Of a stretch of 64,000 nucleotides of DNA, positions 33,550 to 42,715 are shown one piece after another. The notes below the pieces were generated by a model. That model was not told the origin of the DNA. It saw only the letters and a program-made list of their open reading frames with translations, and did not search any database. Position 1 is the stretch's first letter; every line of letters begins with the position of its first letter. The DNA is from Planctomycetota bacterium (lineage in GTDB: Bacteria; Planctomycetota; Planctomycetia; Planctomycetales; Planctomycetaceae). The stretch is from NCBI GenBank assembly GCA_027618475.1, contig JAQCEJ010000009.1, forward strand, positions 29,422 to 93,421, read 5' to 3'. A program made the position numbers and the translations under genes.

Positions 33550-35151
33550 TTATTCCACCGGCCCTGCCAACGGCGGGGTTTCGAAGAACTTGCCGTTGTT
33601 GGTCAAGCGGGGGTCGCCGGTCTGTTGAAGTTCTTCCCTCAACCGGCGTTCGAGTTCCGCGCGTCTCTTTTCGTATTGCGGATCGCCAGCCACGTTGTGC
33701 ATCTGATGCGGATCGTGCTTGAGATCGAACAACTCTTCACATGGACGTTTGCCGTAGGCGTGGTCGAAGAACGGCTTCCACTCGGCGGTGTACCGCTTGC
33801 CCACGAGCCAGGCTTTCGCGGGGCCGGCGTCTTCGTCGGGAAGCGTGACGCGGGTATTCCCGATCAACTCCTGTTCCGTTGGTGGATCATCGCCGTCGAG
33901 TCGATACGGATCGCCCAACGGCCAGCGATCGGGTTTGAAGTTGATGATGTAAAGAAATTCGTGCGTTCGAATCGCGCGCTGCGGATACGGCGTGAAATCG
34001 GCCCGCGCGTTTTCGACGTGCCGTTCGCGACCGATGAAGACCTCTGTGCGGTTTGATTCACGCGGTTCTGATCCATCGGACATCAACATCGGCACAAGGC
34101 TCGTTCCCGTCATCGTTTCGGGAATCGGAACCTGCCCCAGTTCAAGAAACGTCGGAGCCAGATCGACCAGACTGACAAGCTCGTCGACAACGCGCCCTCC
34201 ATTCGTCCCCGCGCCGCGAACGGCAAGCGGAACCTGCGTACCGAAATCGTAGAGATTGCACTTGCCGTGCGGAAACCCCGGCGGACCATGATCGCCGCTG
34301 ACGACGATGAGCGTGTTGTCGAGTTCTCCAAGATCTTCCAGTTGAGTCATCAACACGCCGAGTGCGGCATCGAATGCTTGAATCTCTCCGAGATAATCGG
34401 CGAGATCTTCGCGGACTTCCGGCACATCAGCGAGAAAGGGGGGCAACTTTCCTTCCAGGTCACTCGGTTCTATGTCCCACAAGGCTTTGCCGGAACCGGC
34501 GATCCACGTCCGATGCACGTTCGTCGGACCAAACCAGTAACAGAATGGCTGATCGTCGTTTCGCTTCGCGAGAAAATCGTTGAAGTTGCTCCGCACTTCA
34601 TCATATAAAACCTGCTTGGCTTCGGCGATCGACAATCCGCGTGCAACCATTTTCGTCACGTTTTGCGAAAACTGATTGAATCGAACTCCGGCGGATTCAT
34701 AACCGAACTTCCCTGCTCCATACGGCGCATCGTTCGGCGTGCCGGGACTCCAGACTTTGTACGTCTCGCCGATGTGATAACCGGCATCGTGCAACAGCAG
34801 GGGAAACGCGGGAATTGTCTCATCCCACACGGCCCCGCGAAGAATCGCGCCGCGCCCCGTTCGCCAAAAATGCTGTCCCGTGAGGAGTGCACTCCGACAG
34901 GGAGTACACGACGGTGCCGAAACAAACGCCTGCCGTACGAGAATTCCTTCCCTCGCAATTCGATCGAAATTCGGTGTCTTCACGACATCGTTCATCGAAC
35001 CGGGACCGTCGATCTGAGCGTAGGCACCGGCAATCCGTCCCCAGTCATCGGCAAAGGCGAAGAGGATGTTAGGACGCCGAGGCTCTGCCGCATCAAGCGT
35101 CGACAGACCCGCCAAAAAAAGACAGAGACTGAAAAGAATGATATGTTTCAT
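33550..35151 (-). CDS. Secreted type I sulfatase
   Basis: 533 residues with signal peptide (LFLAGLSTLDAA). The formylglycine motif is C82-T-P-C-R86 within SAPSCTPCRSALLTG, and DD at 35-36 supplies metal ligands. GDHGPPGFPHGK and KHDPHQMHN are further family segments. It hydrolyses sulfate esters of polysaccharides or small molecules and needs a formylglycine-generating enzyme, which is not in this window. It lies 30 bases behind the DUF4159 gene on the same strand, so probably one operon. Planctomycetes are known for many sulfatases; exact substrate unknown. Confidence 0.93.
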   Translation of the reverse strand: MKHIILFSLCLFLAGLSTLDAAEPRRPNILFAFADDWGRIAGAYAQIDGPGSMNDVVKTPNFDRIAREGILVRQAFVSAPSCTPCRSALLTGQHFWRTGRGAILRGAVWDETIPAFPLLLHDAGYHIGETYKVWSPGTPNDAPYGAGKFGYESAGVRFNQFSQNVTKMVARGLSIAEAKQVLYDEVRSNFNDFLAKRNDDQPFCYWFGPTNVHRTWIAGSGKALWDIEPSDLEGKLPPFLADVPEVREDLADYLGEIQAFDAALGVLMTQLEDLGELDNTLIVVSGDHGPPGFPHGKCNLYDFGTQVPLAVRGAGTNGGRVVDELVSLVDLAPTFLELGQVPIPETMTGTSLVPMLMSDGSEPRESNRTEVFIGRERHVENARADFTPYPQRAIRTHEFLYIINFKPDRWPLGDPYRLDGDDPPTEQELIGNTRVTLPDEDAGPAKAWLVGKRYTAEWKPFFDHAYGKRPCEELFDLKHDPHQMHNVAGDPQYEKRRAELERRLREELQQTGDPRLTNNGKFFETPPLAGPVE

Positions 35152-35181
35152 AACGGTCGCGTGGTTGAATCCGGCACGGTA

Positions 35182-37584
35182 TCAGTTCAAATCCTGCAGC
35201 ATCGCATACAGGACGATATTCAGCGCGATTTTGAGGGCGTCTTCGGGAACGTAACCGGCACATTCAAGCGATGCCTGCTTCTCGAGCGCACAGCTGATGT
35301 CGTACTTGCTGTAGATGATCACCAGTCGGCCATCGACTTCAACCCCTTCCAGAAACGGCTCACCCCGATTGACGACCGAGTTGAGGGCTACATCCTTTCG
35401 GTTCGTTTCCGGTATTCGCCGACGGACTTCGCGGATGTCGTATCCTCCGGAGGTCGTGGTAAAGAGTTCGTGATCGGGGGGAATCCGTTTGAATTCGGCC
35501 TCGGGATACATCTGCTTGACGAGCTTGCGGAAACTGGTATCGAACGGCTTGGCACCGCAGCAGGCGTCGGCAAACAACAACCCGCCACGTGACAGATGCG
35601 TCGTCAGTTGTTCGCGTTCTTTCTGGCTGAGGTTGAAAATATTCTGCCCGTGCATGTAAAGCAGTGGGTAACGGAACAGATTCGGGTCGGTTGCCGGGAG
35701 ACTACGGGCACGCGACGAGGCAGACATTCCTGCGACCTGATTGAGCGCCATGAGCAGATTGTGCAATGCCTGCGGAGCGGCGTCCCATCCGCCGGTATGA
35801 CGAAGTTTGGCGATCTGCAATAAGCCACGTTCGATCTGATCGTCACGCCCGGTTATCGGCAGCGTTGGGTCTTCGAGTGGTTTGGTCGGCGGTTCGCGGC
35901 CGGTCGCATATGCAACGACGTTCACACCGATTCGCGAGGCTTTGGTAATCATACTCTTTAATTGAACCGAACGATTGGGGGGATCGTGTGGCAACCATTT
36001 GTCCCACAAACAGGAAATATCTTCAGGAGAATAGACGAACGCCGTCCTGCAGCCGAGATCGACACCCCAGAGTTCAACCGATTCCGCATCGAGCAGGTAT
36101 TCGGAACGATAAATCGGATGCTCGGGAGAGAGTTTCTTCAATTGAGCTTCTCCTCCAGGGAACATCTTCTTCACCAGTTCGTGCATTCCGGCGTCGAAAC
36201 CGGCCCCTTGGCAATTTCGCACGGCGAATACGAAACCTCCCTGGCTGAGATACTCTTTGAATAACGCGGCGTCTTCGTCGGTAAACTCGGGACGCACGTC
36301 GCCGCTGATATACAACATCGGCGATTGCAGCAGATTGAGAACTCCGCCGTGCCGTTTGATGTTATCGAGATGCACGTATTGAAACGTCAACAGTTTCGGC
36401 CATTTCGGTAGGACGCTGATGTGATCGACGAGATTGCGGATATCGCGGGTATGTTTGTTCCACGAGGTCGAGACCATGCGACGCCCCTGAATCGGGTCGG
36501 GAGTACCATATTCGAGCTTGTTGATTAAAACCGGAGCAAGGCCTTTCGAGATAAACAGCAGCGCGAAGCTCGTCGCGACAACGGGATCGTTGTCGAACGT
36601 ATTGACGCCTTCACGTCTCCAGCTTCCCTCTCGCAATGACTGCTGTTCGGTTAAGTATCGCACCCCTTCGCGATACCAGTCGTGTTCGCCGAAGAACCGT
36701 TCACCGCTTAATCGCCCGGCACGTTCGAGTCCGTAGAGATAATAGAGCAACCAGTTCGGGTTGCCGGGGTTGTGTCCCACCGAGAAATGATTCGCCATCC
36801 ATTGGACGCCACGGTCGAGTGCCTCCTGATGAGGAGGGGAAGTGCCGCAACAGTTGGGCGTTCCGTCGGCGTTGAGTTCGTTTTTGTCTCGCAGCAGACT
36901 GTCGATAATCACCAATGTCGCGATCCCGGCAACGGTCATGCTCCCTGAACTCGCCTGGTTATGGAGTCCGCTATATCCCCATCCTCCGTCACTGTTTTGT
37001 GAATTGACCCAGTGGGTGCGTGCCAGTTCCCACGTCGCATTGTCGACGGGAACTCCCGCGTAGGCGGCGTCGCGCAGACCGAGAATGGCATATTGACCGT
37101 TGCTCCGATCGCCGTTGTTGATGCCCGTGGCTCCGTAATCCCAACTGCCGGCGTTGTCGCCGGCTTGAATCTGGCTCGATTCCAGTTTTTGCGCAAGGAT
37201 CACAAGGCGTGCCTGATCGCGATTTCCATCTTTTGCCGCCGCGAGTGCACTGATCATCAGCGAGATTTCGTAGGTCATCAGCGGATCGGGTTCCTTCACG
37301 GAACGAAGCCATCTCAGTCCGCGCTGAATCTCTTCATCGTCGGCTGTCATCCCCGAGTTAATCAACGCCAGCAGCGCCAGACTTGTGACACCGGTCGGAT
37401 AACGGCTTTCTTTTCCGGCCCACGAACCGTCCTGGTTCTGGCTGTGCAGTAGAAACCTCTGCGCCAGTTCGATCGAACGCAGTACCTGTTCTTTCGAAAT
37501 ATCGGCACTGTGTGCCGGGATCGCTCGACCGAAGACGACAACAATCACCGCGACGGCGACACTTCTGCGGAGTTTCTGCCTCAT
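35182..37584 (-). CDS. Secreted prenyltransferase-like toroid protein with two DUF4159 domains
   Basis: 800 residues. A signal peptide (VAVAVIVVVFGRAIPAHSA) is followed by a toroid of prenyltransferase/squalene-oxidase repeats (about 20-380: QNQDGSW, QNSDGGWGY, GLRWLRS). Two DUF4159-like domains follow, each with a pocket pattern (LLQSPMLYISGD, LSQGGFVFAVRNCQGAGFD; LFRYPLLYMHGQ, LSRGGLLFADACCGAKPFD). DUF4159 resembles a class-I glutamine-amidotransferase/ThuA-like fold. AAGGA seven bases before the ATG at 37584 rules out the 52-codon longer frame. It precedes the sulfatase. Function unknown; a binding or scaffolding role in the periplasm is inferred. Confidence 0.85.
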   Translation of the reverse strand: MRQKLRRSVAVAVIVVVFGRAIPAHSADISKEQVLRSIELAQRFLLHSQNQDGSWAGKESRYPTGVTSLALLALINSGMTADDEEIQRGLRWLRSVKEPDPLMTYEISLMISALAAAKDGNRDQARLVILAQKLESSQIQAGDNAGSWDYGATGINNGDRSNGQYAILGLRDAAYAGVPVDNATWELARTHWVNSQNSDGGWGYSGLHNQASSGSMTVAGIATLVIIDSLLRDKNELNADGTPNCCGTSPPHQEALDRGVQWMANHFSVGHNPGNPNWLLYYLYGLERAGRLSGERFFGEHDWYREGVRYLTEQQSLREGSWRREGVNTFDNDPVVATSFALLFISKGLAPVLINKLEYGTPDPIQGRRMVSTSWNKHTRDIRNLVDHISVLPKWPKLLTFQYVHLDNIKRHGGVLNLLQSPMLYISGDVRPEFTDEDAALFKEYLSQGGFVFAVRNCQGAGFDAGMHELVKKMFPGGEAQLKKLSPEHPIYRSEYLLDAESVELWGVDLGCRTAFVYSPEDISCLWDKWLPHDPPNRSVQLKSMITKASRIGVNVVAYATGREPPTKPLEDPTLPITGRDDQIERGLLQIAKLRHTGGWDAAPQALHNLLMALNQVAGMSASSRARSLPATDPNLFRYPLLYMHGQNIFNLSQKEREQLTTHLSRGGLLFADACCGAKPFDTSFRKLVKQMYPEAEFKRIPPDHELFTTTSGGYDIREVRRRIPETNRKDVALNSVVNRGEPFLEGVEVDGRLVIIYSKYDISCALEKQASLECAGYVPEDALKIALNIVLYAMLQDLN

Positions 37585-38304
37585 CGTCAAATCCTTTTTT
37601 GACTGCCAACCCGCGACCGACGGCGAAGCCGATAGACGGTCGATGAATCGCCCAATTCTACATTCGTGCTGTGTCATTTTTACAAACGTGACACGAACGG
37701 GGATGTCCCAATGCGGCTGCGTCGGTCGATTTCGCACCATACTTTTCGCGAAGTCGACCGGCCGCTTTTACAGTGAACGCTCCAGTGTAAATGGTATCCA
37801 CCTTTAATGATACAGCATTCTCTCGTGGTGAACAGAGGAAACATCGTTGTTGGTCTTTCGTCAACACGAACACCCCTTGTACGCCAAACTTGAGAAAATC
37901 TTTGCCCGAATAGAAATTTTTGCATGTTCGTCTAGCCACGTTTTACACGATCGATTATAAACCCCGCCCGACTGCGAATCATTCTTTTTGTAACGGACAT
38001 GAAACCGAAGCAAAAAAATAACGCAGCCCAGCCTTTGACATGCAGTCTGTTGTTATTGCCGTGAAGGACGAAACGTCTGCGACACAACGCATACATTCAA
38101 ACCGCTCGCTGAAATAACAAACACGACTCAGCACATCCTGATGACATTTCCGTTCCGTTGATCACCTTTCGATATTGACGTTTTTCACCCATAGCCAGTC
38201 GTAACACGATCTGGCAAACCCTGTCCGTTGACTTCATCCCCGTCTTCTCCACTCCTGAAGTCAGTTGGCACAGGCCTGAATTTCTCCACAAGGGAGTCTC
38301 GTCC
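37585..38304. other. 720-base divergent spacer
   Basis: Separates the DUF4159/sulfatase operon from the OmpA lipoprotein gene. A minus-strand open frame of 93 codons (37658-37939) contains CFLC and CHVC pairs but no ribosome-binding site or family match, so it was not called. A TTGACA at 38035 lacks a -10. No RNA structure identified. Confidence 0.35.
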
Positions 38305-39087
38305 ATGCCTACCTCCATTCGCATCCCTGCTCTGCTGTGCGGCTGTCTGTTTCTCGTGGTGGTTTCCGGTTGCCAGATGGTGCCACAAAACCAATACCGT
38401 ATGAGCCAGTTGCGAAATCGGCAACTGCATCAACAGAATCAGATGTCCAACGGTTCGCTGCAATCGATTTTGGCGCAGAAGCAGCAACTCGAACAGCAGA
38501 ACGCCGCCCTCAATGCGCGGGTCAGCAATCTCGAGGGAGAGCGATCGCAGCTGAACGAAAAATATGTGAGCATGCTCAACCGCAATCAGAAGAGCCCCCT
38601 CTCTCCCGAAGCGACATCACGCTTTCAGGATTTGGCGCGGCGTTATCCTGAATTCGAGTTCGACCCGGCCACCGGCGTGAGCAAATTCCGCGACGACATT
38701 CTCTTCGATTTAGGAAGCGATCAGATCAAATCGTCGGCCGAAAATCTTCTGAGAGAATTCGCCCAGATTATGAACCAGGGTGAGGCCCAGCAACTCAACA
38801 TTCTCGTCGTAGGACATACCGACAATACGCCAATCTCGAAGGCGTCGACGAAAGCGAAACACCCCACGAACTGGCATCTCTCGACCGACCGTGCCGACGA
38901 AGTGGTGCTGAAGCTCGCACAAGTTGGAATCAGCGAAAAGCGGATGGGAGCAGCCGGCTACAGCATGTTCCAACCGGTCGCCCCCAACAGCGATGGAAAA
39001 TCGAAAGCGCAAAACCGCCGCGTCGAAATCTTCGTTCTCGCCCCCGACGCCGTCGTCGCCGGCTGGGATCCTGCTCATCGACACTAA
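38305..39087 (+). CDS. OmpA/Pal-type peptidoglycan-binding lipoprotein
   Basis: 260 residues. A lipobox (VVSG|C23) directs lipidation. A Gln-rich coiled coil (about 45-100) is followed by an OmpA-like domain (about 120-245) with FDLGSDQIKSSAENLL, VVGHTDNTPI, STDRADEVV and KAQNRRVEIFV. The Asp of HTDNT and the Arg of NRRVEI bind diaminopimelate in OmpA-like domains. It should tie the outer membrane or anchor protein to peptidoglycan, which is of interest because the presence of peptidoglycan in planctomycetes was long disputed. AAGGGAG precedes the ATG. Monocistronic. Confidence 0.92.
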   Translation: MPTSIRIPALLCGCLFLVVVSGCQMVPQNQYRMSQLRNRQLHQQNQMSNGSLQSILAQKQQLEQQNAALNARVSNLEGERSQLNEKYVSMLNRNQKSPLSPEATSRFQDLARRYPEFEFDPATGVSKFRDDILFDLGSDQIKSSAENLLREFAQIMNQGEAQQLNILVVGHTDNTPISKASTKAKHPTNWHLSTDRADEVVLKLAQVGISEKRMGAAGYSMFQPVAPNSDGKSKAQNRRVEIFVLAPDAVVAGWDPAHRH

Positions 39088-39158
39088 GATCGAAAGTCGA
39101 AGGATCGGATAACGCGGAGAAATCGTGCAGGTTGTTTGATTGCCAGCCAAACCGCTGT

Positions 39159-40223
39159 TTATTGATCGTCGACCGGCCACAAGTCGGGCAATGCAACCAC
39201 CGCGCCATTTTGTGCCCGGCTTTCTTCCGACGCTTTGAGCAACGCGTAAATTTCCAATGTCTCGGCCGGTGAGACCGGGACGTCCCCCGTCTTGAAGAAC
39301 TTTGCGAGTTCGATGGCGAGGCCGCCATAGCCCATGTATTTGTCGTCGGTCGGCACGATTCCCTTGACGGGAACGCCGTGCCCGTAGATTCCCGCGGTCG
39401 AAACTCCCTTGTCGCCGAAAACCGTTGCGCTGTATTTGACGGCTCCATCTTTAATGCCACGGTAGGTCGCCACGCGGCCGTCGTTCCAGACGGCGGTGAA
39501 CGATTCGGTTGTCGGCGTCGACGTACACGAGACACTCACGCAGCCCGGCCCCATGATGGTGTACAACGTTTCGATGCTGTGCAGCGCGCGGATAAATCGA
39601 TCAGCTTCGGGGGCATTCGGATCGTAGCCGCCATACACATCGCAGCCGAGCACGTTGCCGACTTCGTCGTGATTGCGCATGCCGATGAAACCGGGACTGT
39701 AACGGTGCTGCGAACAGCTCCAGAAGGGGACGTTCGCGTCGTGAGCGAGCTTGAAGATCGCCACGGCGTCCTCGGGTGACGACGCCAATGGCCGGCCTAT
39801 GAACAGCGGTTTGCCCGCGTTGATCACTTCGGTCGCCTGCGCTAGATGCGTTCTTCCGTCGAGAGACCAGATCATCACGGCGTCGCATTTCTCGAACAAT
39901 TCCGCCGTCGACTTGACGATCTCAACCGGCGGAGGGGCATCGGGTTGCCCTTTGAACTGATTCGCCAATTGTTCGAGCCACATCGCCGTCAGTTCGGCGC
40001 TTTTGGGATAATCGGGACTCGTCACCGGATAAGCCGCCGTCACGCGCAACCCGGAGAAGACCTCTTCCCCCTTGGGATTATTAAAAAATGCGGCGTACTC
40101 GATCGCCTGGTAGTTGTCCAACCCGAGAATACCGACACGAACAGGATCGGCGGCGTGGAGGGAGGGAATCGACGATCCGACAAGGACCATGACTAAAACG
40201 AAACAATTAATGCGATGAATCAT
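39159..40223 (-). CDS. Secreted Gfo/Idh/MocA-fold protein lacking the catalytic lysine motif
   Basis: 354 residues with a clear signal peptide (VLVMVLVGSSIPSLHA), so it acts outside the cytoplasm, where free NAD(P)H is scarce. A Rossmann-like start (VRVGILGLDNYQAIEY) and the downstream oxidoreductase topology are visible, but the EKP motif is replaced by IGRPLA. A SCSQHRYSPGF segment and HSIETLYTIMG follow. It probably carries bound cofactor or has become a sugar-binding protein. AAGAGG seven bases before the ATG. Followed by the lipase gene after 82 bases in the opposite order of transcription (that gene lies upstream), so operon membership is unclear. Confidence 0.8.
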   Translation of the reverse strand: MIHRINCFVLVMVLVGSSIPSLHAADPVRVGILGLDNYQAIEYAAFFNNPKGEEVFSGLRVTAAYPVTSPDYPKSAELTAMWLEQLANQFKGQPDAPPPVEIVKSTAELFEKCDAVMIWSLDGRTHLAQATEVINAGKPLFIGRPLASSPEDAVAIFKLAHDANVPFWSCSQHRYSPGFIGMRNHDEVGNVLGCDVYGGYDPNAPEADRFIRALHSIETLYTIMGPGCVSVSCTSTPTTESFTAVWNDGRVATYRGIKDGAVKYSATVFGDKGVSTAGIYGHGVPVKGIVPTDDKYMGYGGLAIELAKFFKTGDVPVSPAETLEIYALLKASEESRAQNGAVVALPDLWPVDDQ

Positions 40224-40304
40224 GATCGAGCCTCTTGGTTGTTAATGCCAATTTCATTGTGATTCGTTTCAATCCGATCAACCATGATGATGTCGATGCA
40301 CGAA

Positions 40305-41138
40305 TTAATCAACTCGTTCATTCAACCATCCCACACACATTTCCAGCGTTTCGAGTCGATCGGCTTCGTGTAACAATTCGTGATAATGATCGGCGAGGCC
40401 GTTGTATGTCGTCTCCGATCCTGTTGCCCGTTCGCACCAGCGTTTCGTCGCTTCGGGGCAGACGATGCGGTCGTCATCGGCCTGGAGAATCAGTGCCGGG
40501 CTTTGTAACCCTCCCACGTCGCGCCAGGCCTGTTCGATGGCCGTTTCGACGGAATAAAACCAGTTGACGGTCACCTTTCGCTGGATAAAGGGATCCTGCC
40601 GGCGGATTGCCAGTTGTTGAGGATCGTGCGTGGTATCTTTTTGCCGGACCCGGTTGCGAAATCGCTGGCGGGGAGCGAGCCATTTCAGACATTTCCCGAT
40701 CGTCAACAACCATGAAGGAATTGGAACCGCGATTCGCAACAGGGGCGACAACAGCACCAGGCCACGGCATTTGAGTTGTCGCGTCTGCGCATAACGGATC
40801 GTGACCAGCCCCCCCATGCTGTGCCCCATCATCGCCGTCGAGTGGTCTTCGAGTTGAAAGTGTTGGCGGAGAAGATCGACGTCGCGGAGGTAATCCTCAA
40901 ACGAATCGATGTGAGCACGAAGGCCTCCCGACCGGCCGTGACCGCGAAGATCCCACGCCAGCACATTCCATCCCGCCTTCTGCAGCGCGGCGAAGATGAC
41001 GAGATAACGGCCGGAGTGTTCGCAGGCTCCGTGTGTGAAGAGGATCGTTCCCGCAGACGGATTTTCTGCGGCGTATCGCAATGTCGATAGAGGAATACCG
41101 TCCGGCGTAGTCACGATTTCTTCGACGGGTGGCTTCAT
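40305..41138 (-). CDS. Alpha/beta hydrolase, monoacylglycerol-lipase (serine aminopeptidase S33) type
   Basis: 277 residues. The oxyanion region (FTHGACEHSGRY), nucleophile elbow GHSMGG (Ser107), acid residue in QADDDRIV and catalytic His in GLADHYHELLHE are all present, in the spacing of monoacylglycerol lipases/lysophospholipases. No signal peptide. The ATG overlaps the stop of the TlpA gene (ATGA at 41138-41135), so it is translationally coupled to it. A much longer in-frame extension (to 41579) lies inside the TlpA gene and is rejected. Likely substrate is a lipid ester. Confidence 0.92.
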   Translation of the reverse strand: MKPPVEEIVTTPDGIPLSTLRYAAENPSAGTILFTHGACEHSGRYLVIFAALQKAGWNVLAWDLRGHGRSGGLRAHIDSFEDYLRDVDLLRQHFQLEDHSTAMMGHSMGGLVTIRYAQTRQLKCRGLVLLSPLLRIAVPIPSWLLTIGKCLKWLAPRQRFRNRVRQKDTTHDPQQLAIRRQDPFIQRKVTVNWFYSVETAIEQAWRDVGGLQSPALILQADDDRIVCPEATKRWCERATGSETTYNGLADHYHELLHEADRLETLEMCVGWLNERVD

Positions 41139-42139
41139 GGTTGCAGCAGCTTTTTCACCGCCTGATGCAATTCCGGCCCGCGGAGATCGAACTGGGTGAT
41201 CTCTCCCTGCTGATTGACGAGATACGTCGCCGGAATCGTCTCGACATGATATTGCTTGCGGATTGATCCCTGAACCTTGTCGAGCATCACCAGAGTCCAC
41301 GGCAACGGCGTAACAGCTTGAAAATCCTGAACCGTTTCGACCTTGTCGTCGAAGCTGATGCCGACGACTTCCAACCCCAGCGGATGCAGTTCTTCGTACA
41401 TTTTCTTCATGCGGGGAAATTCGTCGAGACAGGGAGGGCAATTCGTGGCCCAGAAATCGATCAGCAGCACCTTTCCTTTGGAATCGTTTGAATCGTACCG
41501 ATTGCCGCCGATGTCGTGTGCCAGCACGCGGGGAGCGCTCATCGCGACAAGGTCGAGTTTGTCGAGTTTGATCTGACACAGTTCCCGCACCTGCTGATTG
41601 AGAAAGAACTTCGACGAGAGGTCTTCATAGATCACCCGCATTCCTTCGTATTCCCCGGCAAGTTGACACTGATTTCCCAATGCTTCGGCGAGTGTCAGAA
41701 TGCGTTCGGCCGAGCGCAGGCGGAACGTTTTTGCATACTCCTGAAAGCTCTCGACTGCCTCGGGAAGTTTTCCAGTGCGGGCGAGGCCGATGCAGCCGAC
41801 CTCCATCGCCAGCGTGCGGGTTTCCGGCCCTAGTTTCGCGTCTTCTGCCGCCTGTTGAGCCAGTTCAATCGAATCGCCTTCCCAACCTTGTTCGCGCGCG
41901 GTTTTCAGCAACCAGCGGGTCGCATATTCCTTATCGCCGGCCTGCGGATAAGACTCCAGATATTCGCTCACCAGTCGAAACGTTTCTCGGGTCTGTGTCT
42001 CGACAATCGAGTTGAACGTGACAGGTTGTTCGGTTTCGTCGTCCGCCGCGCGAAGTCGATCGAGAGCAAGAAACGGGGAACCGGCTGAAGCGAGCAGCAT
42101 CAGACACGGCACGAGAAGCGAACCATTTCTGTTCATCAT
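41135..42139 (-). CDS. Secreted TlpA/ResA-like thioredoxin-fold protein
   Basis: 334 residues. An N-terminal signal, then a helical TPR-like region (about 40-195), then a thioredoxin domain with WATNCPPC (about 233-236) and cis-Pro in ETIPATYLVNQQG. Membrane- or periplasm-located thiol-disulfide oxidoreductase. GGGA nine bases before the ATG at 42139 favours that start over the TTG and the second ATG. The lipase gene overlaps its stop by four bases. The extra helical N-terminal half is unusual for TlpA and is a family variant seen in planctomycetes. Confidence 0.9.
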   Translation of the reverse strand: MMNRNGSLLVPCLMLLASAGSPFLALDRLRAADDETEQPVTFNSIVETQTRETFRLVSEYLESYPQAGDKEYATRWLLKTAREQGWEGDSIELAQQAAEDAKLGPETRTLAMEVGCIGLARTGKLPEAVESFQEYAKTFRLRSAERILTLAEALGNQCQLAGEYEGMRVIYEDLSSKFFLNQQVRELCQIKLDKLDLVAMSAPRVLAHDIGGNRYDSNDSKGKVLLIDFWATNCPPCLDEFPRMKKMYEELHPLGLEVVGISFDDKVETVQDFQAVTPLPWTLVMLDKVQGSIRKQYHVETIPATYLVNQQGEITQFDLRGPELHQAVKKLLQP

Positions 42140-42468
42140 CAATCAATATCCCATCGGCTGAAATCCGAAAAAATGAGTATTCACCAAGATCGACCGAATA
42201 TACAGCCTGTGTTCCCCTTCTGCCAGCGGCGTGAGTGAATGCCTCGCCGTAGCGTAGAATTACGCCCCTCAATAATGTCTCCCCGATCGGGTAGAATTGC
42301 CCGAGTCCCTCCGCAGGTTTTGTGAAAACACGGGTTTCATTGTAAGGGGCCGGAAGAGGGTTACGATTATCGACTGTCTCTTTCCCATTGCGTTATCGTC
42401 ACAGCGGAATTGATTTTCCATAACCCCATTTCCTGTCGTAGGATAGGGAATTTTGTGCCGATCATGGA

Positions 42469-42497
42469 TTGCGAGAGGTCTCATGTTCTCGTAGAAT
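42469..42497 (+). promoter_or_regulatory. Sigma-70-type promoter of the vWA pair
   Basis: TTGCGA (42469-42474) and TAGAAT (42492-42497) with exactly 17 bases between. Four and five of six consensus positions match. Transcription would start near 42504. Confidence 0.5.
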
Positions 42498-42584
42498 AAG
42501 GTTATATTTGGTGGGCGAGGAAGGTACGTTCCAGCCTGGTTGAGTAGAAAATCTATCTCACCGATTATCTGGAACCCGTCTGAC

Positions 42585-42632
42585 TCGTCCGAAAACTGTC
42601 TCGCCTGAAAACCGCCTCGCCCGACAATACGA
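42585..42632. repeat. Three imperfect tandem 16-base repeats in the vWA leader
   Basis: TCGTCCGAAAACTGTC, TCGCCTGAAAACCGCC and TCGCCCGACAATACGA are consecutive with no gap. The period of 16 is not a multiple of three, and the copies lie about 85 bases before the GTG start, within the presumed transcript. They could bind a regulator or form an RNA structure. Confidence 0.6.
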
Positions 42633-42715
42633 TGGGAATCGCAAAGTCGAGTGTGCGATCACTTGACCGGAATTCACACTGAGATCCTGTTTGACAAGTC
42701 AAAAGGAACGTGATT

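Larger units (their letters stand above)
42140..42715. other. Divergent regulatory region of the vWA pair
   Basis: 576 bases between the TlpA gene and the first vWA gene. It contains a good promoter (42469-42497) and three tandem 16-base units (42585-42632) within the roughly 210-base 5' leader. No small gene seen. Confidence 0.5.

Noticed and set aside
37585..37740. 52-codon upstream extension of the DUF4159 protein
   Set aside because: It would bury the signal peptide. AAGGA precedes the ATG at 37584.
37658..37939. 93-codon minus-strand frame with two Cys-x2-Cys pairs
   Set aside because: No ribosome-binding site, no recognisable family, and the frame is not clearly separated from chance in an intergenic region. 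Kept only as a note in the gap entry.
41139..41579. Upstream extension of the alpha/beta hydrolase
   Set aside because: It lies inside the TlpA gene in another frame and gives Arg/Ser-rich nonsense; the ATGA overlap fixes the real start at 41138.
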